DNA of 6,118 bases from Oligoflexia bacterium (GTDB taxonomy: Bacteria > Bdellovibrionota > JAFGOL01), in assembly GCA_016926495.1 (NCBI GenBank), contig JAFGOL010000093.1, positions 1-6,118 of the forward strand. Reading direction: 5' to 3'. A program made the position numbers and the translations under genes. Numbering within the stretch: the first letter of the stretch is position 1; the number at the start of each line of letters is the position of its first letter. Positions 1 to 5,457 of this stretch are shown here, one piece after another. Under the pieces are notes generated by a model. It did no database searches, was not told the origin of the DNA, and was given only the letters and a program-made list of their open reading frames with translations.

Positions 1-1782
1 AAGGTCTTCACAAACGCCGGCCGGACATTTCCTCTCGAAAATATGAGCTTCATACTCGTCCTTAAAATATTTCATCGTACTTAAAACAGGGTTGGGCGCT
101 GTCTGGCCCAATCCGCAAAGGCTGGTTTTCTGGATCACCTGGGCGAGCCTTTTCAGCATTAACACTCCTTTAAATCTCTCCAGGGGTTCGTTACCTGTTT
201 CGGATTTCCTGCTCCTGGTAATCTGGTTTAATATCTCAAGCATCCTCTTTGTGCCCTCTCTGCACGGGATACACTTTCCGCAGCTTTCCCTCTGAATAAA
301 ATCCATAAAAAACCTGGCGACATCAACCATGCATGTATCCTCGTCCATAACGACAAGCCCGCCTGACCCCATCATCGCGTCGATTGTTTTTAAAGATTCA
401 TAATCAACTTCAATATCAAGATATTTCTCCGTAATACATCCGCCCGAAGGTCCGCCGATCTGCGCCGACTTAAACTTTTTATTTTTGTATATTCCCCCTC
501 CGATATCAAAAATAATTTTCCTTATAGAGGTCCCCATCTCTACTTCAACAAGGCCGACATTGTTAAGCGTTCCGGACAACGCGAATACCTTTGTTCCCTT
601 GCTGTTCTTTGTGCCTATTGCCGCGAAACTTTCCCATCCGCTTAAAATGATGCCAGGCAAATTGGCCAGGGTTTCAACATTATTAATTACCGTCGGACAA
701 CCGTGCAACCCGCTGGCCGCCGGATAAGGAGGCCTTGTCCTGGGCATTCCCCTTTTGCCTTCAATGCTGTTAATTAATGCGGTCTCTTCGCCGCAAACAA
801 AAGCGCCGGCTCCCTTTTTTATTGTGATACTTAAATTATATCCGCTGTCCAATATGTTATAGCCGAGAAGCCCGTGATCCTTGGCATCCTCGATCGCCTT
901 TGTCAGCCTTTCAATGGCGAGCGGATATTCCGCGCGAATATACACATAAGCCCTGGACGCCGAAATTGCGTACGAAGCGATAATAATGCCCTCTATGAGC
1001 TTATGCGGATCACCTTCAATAACAGCCCTGTCCATAAAGGCTCCCGGATCACCCTCATCGGCGTTGCATATTAAATACTTCTGAAAGGAAGACTTTGCCG
1101 CGGCATATTTCCACTTTTGTCCAGTCGGAAAACCTCCGCCGCCTCTTCCCCGTAACCCGCTTTTTAATACAATATCGCAAACCTCGTCGGGAGTATGCTG
1201 CTTTAAGACACGGGAGACGGCTTTATAACCGCCGGTAGTAAAATATTCCTCAATACTGAGCGGATCAATTACACCGCAGTTTTTCAAAACTCTCCTGGTC
1301 TGTTGCGCAAAATACTCATGCTCGCTGAAGTCAGGTATGCCATCCCACGCCGTCTCGTTATCTTCCTTATACTGAAATAAAACATGCCCCGGGAGCACCC
1401 TGTTGTGAACAACGAGTTCTTCAATGACCGAGGGAGCCACGTCTTCCGAAACCCTTCCGAATGATATCCTGTTTCTGCCGGGTATCTTTATATCAATAAC
1501 AGGTTCCTGCGAACACAAGCCGATACATCCCACGTCGATTATATCCATTTCAATTTTATTTTTTTCGGCGTATCCGCGTATTGCATCAATTGTTTTCTTT
1601 ACTCCCGATCCCAGGCCGCACGTGCCTTTTCCGGCGTATACAGTTAAATTTGATTTTCCGGGATGCAGCGCCTGTTCACCTGTTCCCCCTCCCTGGCATT
1701 TAGCTCCTGCGGTTTTACATTCTATGTAGTCGGCGCACGGAGTTTCATAGTCATGCGTGCATTGTTCACAAATCTTTTTCAT
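1..1782 (-). CDS. hydB: NuoF-like NADH-binding flavoprotein, beta subunit of an electron-bifurcating [FeFe]-hydrogenase (partial, 3' end outside window)
   Basis: The 594 visible residues are the NAD(H)/FMN subunit that, in HydABC complexes, exchanges electrons between NADH, ferredoxin and the hydrogenase; it is cytoplasmic. Domains in order: a Cys-rich N-terminal tail (Cys 5, 8, 16, 22, 29); a thioredoxin-like [2Fe-2S]-type domain, about 45-125 (GTCG with Cys 55, VGCIGLC with Cys 86 and 90); the FMN site GLRGRGGGGFPTG at 209-221; the NADH region around GAGAFVCGEETA at 324-335; an SLBB region, about 395-470; and a [4Fe-4S] site SCGKCIPCREG (Cys 501, 504, 507) with Cys 556. KCPAGVC at 585-591 is the usual lead-in to the C-terminal two-[4Fe-4S] ferredoxin extension that separates HydB from plain NuoF; that extension lies beyond position 1. 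The ATG at 1782 has AAGGGA 8 nt upstream and overlaps the previous gene by 17 bp. Residue 50 is Ala where the classical first cluster Cys would fall. A NuoF-like subunit of an NAD-dependent formate dehydrogenase is the main alternative. Confidence 0.9.
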   Translation of the reverse strand, partial: MKKICEQCTHDYETPCADYIECKTAGAKCQGGGTGEQALHPGKSNLTVYAGKGTCGLGSGVKKTIDAIRGYAEKNKIEMDIIDVGCIGLCSQEPVIDIKIPGRNRISFGRVSEDVAPSVIEELVVHNRVLPGHVLFQYKEDNETAWDGIPDFSEHEYFAQQTRRVLKNCGVIDPLSIEEYFTTGGYKAVSRVLKQHTPDEVCDIVLKSGLRGRGGGGFPTGQKWKYAAAKSSFQKYLICNADEGDPGAFMDRAVIEGDPHKLIEGIIIASYAISASRAYVYIRAEYPLAIERLTKAIEDAKDHGLLGYNILDSGYNLSITIKKGAGAFVCGEETALINSIEGKRGMPRTRPPYPAASGLHGCPTVINNVETLANLPGIILSGWESFAAIGTKNSKGTKVFALSGTLNNVGLVEVEMGTSIRKIIFDIGGGIYKNKKFKSAQIGGPSGGCITEKYLDIEVDYESLKTIDAMMGSGGLVVMDEDTCMVDVARFFMDFIQRESCGKCIPCREGTKRMLEILNQITRSRKSETGNEPLERFKGVLMLKRLAQVIQKTSLCGLGQTAPNPVLSTMKYFKDEYEAHIFERKCPAGVCEDL

Positions 1783-2260
1783 GTTTAACATCCCTTAAGT
1801 TATTTATGATCCCTTCCACCTGGTCGGGAGTAACCCTTGAATAGTACTCGCCGTTTATACAGAGCACCGGTGCCAGGCTGCACGCGCCTACGCAAGCCAC
1901 AACCTCAATACTGAAAAGTCCGTCTTTTGTTGTTTCACCTTCATTGATGTTAAGGACCCTTTTAATTTTTTCCAGTATCTTCGCTGAGCCCTTTACATGG
2001 CACGCGGTCCCCCTGCAAACCTGGATATTGTACCGCCCCGGCGTATTGAATTTAAACTGGTTATAAAAGCTCGCGACGCCGTAAACTTTCGCGAGAGATA
2101 ACCCGAACGCCTTGCTTACAGCGACTAAATTTTCGTAAGAAAGGAAACCGTAAACCTGCTGGACCTCCTGTAATACGGGAATCAGCGAATCTTTCGCGTA
2201 CGGCTTATACCTTTCAAGAAGCTCTCCGATACTGCTTGTATTTTCCGTGCAACTACACAT
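1766..2260 (-). CDS. hydC: NuoE-like [2Fe-2S] thioredoxin-fold subunit (HydC-type, 164 aa)
   Basis: Small electron-transfer subunit that passes electrons to or from the NuoF-like flavoprotein encoded next. An N-terminal helical bundle (about 10-70, containing VYGVASFYNQF at 59-69) precedes a thioredoxin-like fold with all four [2Fe-2S] ligands: Cys 82 and 87 in CRGTAC, and Cys 123 and 127 in CVGAC, followed by SLAP. The length of 164 residues is normal for the family. I chose the ATG at 2260 because GAGGAG lies about 8 nt upstream; an in-frame ATG at 2296 would add 12 basic residues with no homology-like pattern and would sit deep inside rex. The gene overlaps the rex stop by 8 bp (ATGTGTAG), which suggests translational coupling, and its own stop lies inside the start of hydB. 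Sequence alone cannot fully separate HydC from the equivalent subunit of a formate dehydrogenase. Confidence 0.92.
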   Translation of the reverse strand: MCSCTENTSSIGELLERYKPYAKDSLIPVLQEVQQVYGFLSYENLVAVSKAFGLSLAKVYGVASFYNQFKFNTPGRYNIQVCRGTACHVKGSAKILEKIKRVLNINEGETTKDGLFSIEVVACVGACSLAPVLCINGEYYSRVTPDQVEGIINNLRDVKHEKDL

Positions 2261-2894
2261 TAATTTTCTCCTCAAAACCGGTATTCGAACCCGCAAAAAA
2301 CATCACCTTTTCCAGGTTCATCGTAATATCAAAATCCTCTATATAAACATCGGCTGACAAATTAAGCCTGACCGGTGAAAAATTCAGGATACCCTTTACG
2401 CCGCTTTTAATAAGTTGAACAGCAATATCTTGCGCTGCTGTTGCCGGAGCACAAAGCATGACAGTATGAATTTTGTTTTTATCCACAAAATCCTTAAGTT
2501 CATTTATATGGTAGCAACGGCACCCGCAAATCACCCTGCCGACCTTGTGCTCATCATTATCAAACGCTGCCACAACACGAATATGTGACTTACCTCCGGA
2601 AAAGTAGGAAAGCAAAGCCCTGCCCAGGTTACCGACACCGACAAGGACTACGTCTTTTCCCTCTGTATTTATAAAAAATCTGAGGATCTCATCGTAAAGC
2701 TTTTTCACGTCATATCCGCTTCTTGATGCCCCGTGGTACCCGACGCACATCAAATCCCTTCTTACCTGCGTGGCAGTAACACCAAATTTAGTTGCAATAT
2801 CATGCGAGTATGTATTCTTTACCCCATCATCAATCAACTGCTTGAGAAACCTCTTGTACAGGATCAATCTGGCCACAGTTTTTTTAGGTACCAA
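2253..2894 (-). CDS. rex: Redox-sensing transcriptional repressor Rex (213 aa, TTG start)
   Basis: Rex proteins are dimeric repressors that bind operators when NAD+ is high and release them when NADH accumulates. Residues about 1-60 form the winged helix (VTATQVRRDLMCVGYHG, then SGYDV at 59-63). Residues about 80-200 form a Rossmann domain with VLVGVGNLGRAL at 83-94, the strand AAFDND at 109-114, the nucleotide-site segment APATAAQ at 149-155 and LNFSPV at 170-175. I place the start at TTG 2894 because AGAGAGGTGG lies 5 nt upstream and the protein then begins VPKKTVARL, like other Rex N-termini. The in-frame ATG at 2951 would lie upstream of the predicted transcription start and inside the promoter. 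The wing reads GYHGASRSGYDV rather than the common GEFGKRGVGYDV, a variant of the same length. First gene of the operon, with its own operator just upstream, so autoregulation is likely. Confidence 0.95.
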   Translation of the reverse strand: MVPKKTVARLILYKRFLKQLIDDGVKNTYSHDIATKFGVTATQVRRDLMCVGYHGASRSGYDVKKLYDEILRFFINTEGKDVVLVGVGNLGRALLSYFSGGKSHIRVVAAFDNDEHKVGRVICGCRCYHINELKDFVDKNKIHTVMLCAPATAAQDIAVQLIKSGVKGILNFSPVRLNLSADVYIEDFDITMNLEKVMFFAGSNTGFEEKINV

Positions 2895-2917
2895 CGCAAC
2901 CACCTCTCTTTTTGTTT

Positions 2918-2935
2918 TTGTGATTTTATTCACAA
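2918..2935. promoter_or_regulatory. Rex operator (ROP) at the operon start site
   Basis: TTGTGATTTTATTCACAA is an 18-bp near-perfect palindrome, one mismatch from the TTGTGAA-N4-TTCACAA form of the Rex operator. It covers the predicted start of transcription, so bound Rex would block initiation. This is the expected arrangement for NADH-responsive autoregulation together with the hydrogenase genes. The assignment rests on motif similarity and on rex being adjacent. Confidence 0.85.
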
Positions 2936-2939
2936 AACA

Positions 2940-2969
2940 AATATAACACATTCACAAACGCCGCGTCAA
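2940..2969 (-). promoter_or_regulatory. Sigma70-like promoter of the rex-hydC-hydB operon
   Basis: On the minus strand, TTGACG (2964-2969, 5/6 to the -35 consensus) is followed after 18 bp by TATATT (2940-2945, 5/6 to the -10 consensus). Transcription would start near 2933, about 40 nt ahead of the TTG start of rex and inside the Rex operator. The position explains the whole operon, and no competing promoter is seen between the three genes. Confidence 0.75.
2951..2958. promoter_or_regulatory. Extra Rex half-site within the operon promoter spacer
   Basis: TTCACAAA between the -35 and -10 elements repeats one arm of the Rex operator. No matching TTTGTGAA arm lies at the right distance, so it is only a half-site. 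It could help a second Rex dimer bind, or be chance in AT-rich DNA. Confidence 0.35.
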
Positions 2970-2996
2970 TAATATTATGGCAGAAAAGTTATTTTT

Positions 2997-3027
2997 TTCA
3001 CAAAACAAGATAACACACTGTTATAAT
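2997..3027 (+). promoter_or_regulatory. Candidate divergent promoter with a perfect extended -10
   Basis: On the plus strand TG-T-TATAAT (3019-3027) is a consensus extended -10. TTCACA at 2997-3002 (5/6 to the -35 consensus) lies 19 bp upstream, a little far but acceptable with an extended -10. A 15-bp palindrome, ATAACA-CAC-TGTTAT (3010-3024), overlaps the -10 and could be an operator. Initiation would be near 3034, facing away from rex. AT-rich DNA gives such matches by chance, which limits confidence. Confidence 0.45.
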
Positions 3028-3033
3028 TACCTA

Positions 3034-3260
3034 TTTTGGCGAAGCTCCGCTTGTTCAGGGGAAATAAAAGCTATAAACTTATTATTAATACTTACAGCTA
3101 AGGGAAGTGTCGCCAAATGTATTTTCGTAGCGAAAAAGAGGAAGAAAGTAATGCACAAGAGCACCCGGAGGGTGCGCCCTTCATATTGGCAGCCCTCTGG
3201 AGGTAAAATAAAGGAAGTAAAAAGATTCCGGGATATTTATATCTATCCCGGAATCTTTTT
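3034..3260 (+). ncRNA. Candidate structured non-coding RNA divergent from the rex operon
   Basis: I see no gene here, but a coherent transcript can be drawn. It would start after the extended -10 at 3022-3027. The first bases include TTTGGCGA (3035-3042), which pairs with TCGCCAAA (3110-3117); nested inside, AGCTATAA (3069-3076) pairs with TTACAGCT (3092-3099) with one mismatch. Further local hairpins follow: TTTTCG-TAG-CGAAAA (3122-3136), GCACCC-GGA-GGGTGC (3161-3175) and CCTC-TG-GAGG (3193-3202). The stretch ends in a strong intrinsic terminator. I do not recognise a known riboswitch or housekeeping RNA in it. The open frames across it run straight through the terminator and lack protein-like composition. 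The role is unknown; the position next to the Rex operator suggests, but does not show, redox control. Confidence 0.35.
3219..3260 (+). terminator. Strong intrinsic terminator (17-bp perfect stem), probably bidirectional
   Basis: AAAAAGATTCCGGGATA (3219-3235) and its exact reverse complement (3244-3260) flank an 8-nt loop. The arm ends in five T on the plus strand, and the mirror image gives five T on the minus strand. It can end the proposed plus-strand RNA and insulate the rex promoter region from minus-strand transcription arriving from the right. Confidence 0.75.
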
Positions 3261-3491
3261 GGCTCCAGCCTCTTTTGTATATAAAAATAACTTTGCTCCG
3301 TCGCTAAATAATGCGAGTTCAATAGGCTAGTTCGACAATCAGAAACTATCAACACTTAAACACAGGGGGGTGAATCTGGCTGCTTATTTTATTTATTTAC
3401 CGTCGTAGTTTGATAAAAATATTTTCTGAAATAATTAATTTTTTTATTGACTTTGCATTGCCGTATGATAATCTATTTAAGAGGCTGTAAC
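3261..3491. other. Gene-free AT-rich stretch upstream of the transposase
   Basis: No credible coding frame, tRNA or long repeat is visible. GGCT-CC-AGCC (3261-3270) is a small hairpin just after the terminator. TTAAACACAGGGG (3356-3368) resembles, in inverted form, CCCCTGGTTTAA downstream of the transposase gene (4201-4212), with one base of difference in length. TTGACT (3447-3452) and GATAAT (3467-3472) are promoter-like, but only 14 bp apart. Confidence 0.5.
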
Positions 3492-4195
3492 ATGGGAAAA
3501 CAGTTAGGATTTGATACTAAAATATTTAAAAAAGTACCGGATAAATTCGGCGGCACAAAATCACATCCTAAAACCTCAAGGCCAATTACTACAAAATCCT
3601 GCATGCATATCACCACAAGGTCTTCAATGGCTAAAGGAAGCAGAAGTTTTTTAACCAAGGGTAAGCTTGAAAAATAAGGGACACAATCAACAGGCACGCT
3701 GAATTATACAATATAAAACTTTACAATTTTTCCATTAACTCAAATCACCTCCATTTGCCGCTAAAGCTGCGATACAGGGATTCTTACAAAAAGTTTATAA
3801 GGGGACTAACCGGTACTATTGCAAGGATTGCTCTGGAGACTAAGAAAGGGAATGCCGGGATAAACGGGCTTGTGAAAAAGTTTTGGGATACACGTCCTTT
3901 CTCCAAAATTGTCAATTGGGGCAGGCATTATGTTAACACCTATTTTTACGTGTTTGAGAATGAACTTGAGGCGGCAGGTTTTATTAAATACAGAGAGAGG
4001 AAGCAAAAACCCAATAAACATAAAAAAATAACCCATCAGGCTAATACCAATTTGCAGTCCAAGATGATAACGCGAAAGCAAGGAAGAGCGAATGAGGCGT
4101 ACTACCAGTACGTCGGAATGAGCGATGACGAAGCTGACAAAGTTAGCGCTTGGAATGCGAATTGGCATGAGCTGCTTAAATATAGCCCGGCATAG
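3492..4195 (+). pseudogene. Y1/HUH transposase (IS200-like or REP-associated type), frameshifted
   Basis: Two frames together encode one 234-residue protein. The first part (3492-3677, 61 aa) holds SRPITTKSCMHITTRSS, the first beta-strand region of Y1 transposases. In the -1 frame, from about 3670, translation continues as ELYNIKLYNFSINSNHLHL, containing the HUH metal-binding pair His 86 and His 88, then SYKKFIRGLTGTIAR and KFWDTRPFSKIVNWG. The likely nucleophile is a Tyr in YFYVFENELEA (Tyr 151 or 153). Restoring one A to the five-A run at 3670-3674 joins the parts exactly with no residue lost. Such enzymes cut and rejoin single-stranded DNA at hairpin ends. The ATG at 3492 has AAGAGG 7 nt upstream. 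Apart from the one-base break the frame is intact, so the damage is recent, a sequencing error, or bypassed by slippage. The exact subfamily is uncertain. Confidence 0.8.
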
Positions 4196-4208
4196 GACTT
4201 CCCCTGGT

Positions 4209-4451
4209 TTAAACCCTTTCCCAAACAAGAGTGGCAACTTCTTTTTCATCATCACTAACAGGAATAGACGGAGTTGACAGGATCAGCCTGTTGTCACAAA
4301 ATTCAAAAAATCTCTCCTGTGTTACGCCTGACCAGTCAGGAAAAAACGCACCTCTGAATTTATGTTTTATTTCCTGTAATCTTCCCTGAGCGGATAAAGC
4401 CATATAAAATCCGGACGTATAGTCATATTTCCGGGACTTAAAATTTAACAT
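4209..4451 (-). pseudogene. C-terminal fragment of a lipocalin-like domain protein
   Basis: The 80-residue frame contains FRGAFFPDWSGVTQERFFEF, then DNRLILSTPSIPV and ends in LVWERV. This is the pattern of the second half of the lipocalin-like family (Pfam lipocalin_5 type: SLFPNW.G..Q.R.F, G..L.L.TPP, L.WER). Full proteins are about 130-150 residues, so the first half is missing. An in-frame TAA five codons before the ATG (4464-4466) and the neighbouring gene immediately upstream rule out an extension. No good ribosome binding site precedes the ATG, and the first codons lie inside a hairpin. It follows the exported protein gene by 20 bp on the same strand, so it may still be transcribed. A short functional protein is possible, but I judge it a remnant. 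Confidence 0.65.
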
Positions 4452-4463
4452 ATAAGTCCGGAA
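4429..4463. repeat. Inverted repeat at the truncation point of the lipocalin-like fragment
   Basis: TTCCGGGACTTA (4429-4440) and TAAGTCCGGAA (4453-4463) pair over 11 bp with one bulged G around a 12-nt loop. It lies just after the stop of the exported protein gene and covers the start of the lipocalin-like fragment. No T-run follows on either strand, so it is at best a weak terminator; a mobile-element or recombination remnant is also possible. TCCGGAC recurs nearby at 4410-4416. Confidence 0.6.
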
Positions 4464-4471
4464 TTAATAAG

Positions 4472-5317
4472 TCAAAATTCAAAGGAAAGCCCTATCTTGA
4501 CGAGATAACCGCCCGAGAGCGACGAAGTGCCGGAATATTTCAGGGTATTACAGGAAACAGCAAGGTACGTTCTGTGGATCCCCCATCTTTTGTACATGGA
4601 AAATTCCGCTTTTCTGTCAATGCTCCCCATCCTCAGCAATATACCGCCGCCGAACATGGTGAAAGGATATACAAAATCTCCCCCGCTGATCCTGGTAAAT
4701 TCAACACCTAATATACCGTACAGGCCTAACCACGACAAGACCCTGAAACGCGGTTCTATCCATATATTCCAGGGATAAAGCTCAAAGTTTGAATTTCTGC
4801 GGTACCCGATACCGGTTAACAGCGCCACCGAAACAAACCTTATGTTATACTGCCAGCCGAAATCAAAACACATGCCTGAACTGCCGGTACTTCCGTACTC
4901 GGCATATAAGCCGTTAAGGGCGAATATCCATGACCCGTTTTCAAGATAGCCGTCGTCGATCTTTCCTATGTAACCGTAATCAATAATATCACCATTTTCC
5001 GAAGCATCCTCGACTTTTACCTTTATTGAATCAGCCCCGAAGGCACCCCATTCTTTTTTTGCCGGTGCTGCGGGCCGTTGTACGGGTTGCAAAGCCGGGG
5101 GCTCTGTCCGGACCTGTTCCGGAGGCTGTGAAGGCTGCTCATCGTGAGGCTTCAGCGGCAGAGGCTGTCCGGCTTGCGGAACGGCCTCTTTTCCTTCAAC
5201 GACTTCATTCTCAACTTCGTCAAGCAATACCTGGATATCATCAAGCTCATCTTCAATGGGCGGGAAATCCTGACAATACAAAGCGCATGCCAAAAAAAAT
5301 GTAATAATAAAAAGCAT
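4472..5317 (-). CDS. Exported protein with Pro-rich linker and predicted outer-membrane beta-barrel domain (281 aa)
   Basis: I do not recognise a named family. Residues 1-15 form a hydrophobic signal peptide (MLFIITFFLACALYC), with cleavage plausible near Cys 15-Gln 16. An acidic segment (about 20-45) and a linker very rich in Pro and Gln (about 47-88) lead into a region from about 110 to the end. That region is made of alternating aromatic and hydrophobic strands with frequent Gly, Tyr and Trp, and finishes in IGLSFEF with a terminal Phe, as outer-membrane barrels do. The length of about 170 residues would fit an eight-stranded barrel. A periplasmic linker plus small barrel suggests a surface or envelope role; no function can be named. 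The ATG at 5317 is directly preceded by an in-frame TAA, so no earlier start exists; the upstream GGGGA, 11 nt away, is a weak ribosome binding site. Confidence 0.75.
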   Translation of the reverse strand: MLFIITFFLACALYCQDFPPIEDELDDIQVLLDEVENEVVEGKEAVPQAGQPLPLKPHDEQPSQPPEQVRTEPPALQPVQRPAAPAKKEWGAFGADSIKVKVEDASENGDIIDYGYIGKIDDGYLENGSWIFALNGLYAEYGSTGSSGMCFDFGWQYNIRFVSVALLTGIGYRRNSNFELYPWNIWIEPRFRVLSWLGLYGILGVEFTRISGGDFVYPFTMFGGGILLRMGSIDRKAEFSMYKRWGIHRTYLAVSCNTLKYSGTSSLSGGYLVKIGLSFEF

Positions 5318-5355
5318 TTATTACTGTTTCCCCGAAGAGTTATTCAATATTTAAC

Positions 5356-5385
5356 ATTTTACCTTTAACTTTGGCAGTAGTCCAA
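5356..5385 (-). promoter_or_regulatory. Weak candidate promoter for the exported protein gene
   Basis: On the minus strand TAAAAT (5356-5361, 5/6 to the -10 consensus) lies 18 bp from TTGGAC (5380-5385, only 3/6 to -35). Spacing and position, about 40 bp ahead of the ATG, are reasonable, but the -35 is poor. The 140-bp gap between the two divergent genes (5318-5457) must hold both promoters; I see no clear one for the plus-strand gene. Confidence 0.3.
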
Positions 5386-5457
5386 AAAAAAGCTAATAAT
5401 CAGGCACAGAACAGCCGAAAAGATAGTGAAACCTGTTAAAAGGGGTATATATAAATC

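Larger units (their letters stand above)
2929..3017. repeat. Pair of short direct repeats carrying Rex half-site sequence
   Basis: TTCACAAAACAA is identical at 2929-2940 and 2997-3008, and both copies continue into ATAACACA after a one-base length difference (to 2950 and 3017). The offset is 68 bp. One copy holds the right arm of the Rex operator and the -10 of the rex promoter; the other overlaps the possible -35 of a plus-strand promoter. This looks like a small duplication inside the divergent control region. Confidence 0.6.

Noticed and set aside
92..1729. Several plus-strand open frames of 66-101 codons
   Set aside because: They are antisense to the clear hydB coding frame and have no protein-like features.
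2989..3017. Minus-strand -10-like TATCTT in the second direct repeat as a second rex promoter
   Set aside because: No -35-like hexamer lies 16-18 bp upstream.
2977..3330. Plus-strand open frame of 117 codons, with a ribosome-site-like GAGGAAG before an internal ATG at 3151
   Set aside because: It runs through the perfect terminator stem, its composition is not protein-like, and the hairpins explain the sequence better.
3098..3355. Minus-strand open frame of 85 codons
   Set aside because: No ribosome binding site, no family pattern, and it crosses the terminator and hairpins.
3447..3472. TTGACT and GATAAT as a transposase promoter
   Set aside because: Spacing is 14 bp, too short for a normal sigma70 promoter; other -10 choices match poorly.
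3806..4255. Minus-strand open frame of 149 codons
   Set aside because: Antisense shadow of the transposase, whose plus-strand frame carries the HUH motif and family pattern.
5026..5368. Plus-strand open frames of 74-92 codons
   Set aside because: They lie opposite the Pro-rich linker of the exported protein, where base composition favours open antisense frames.
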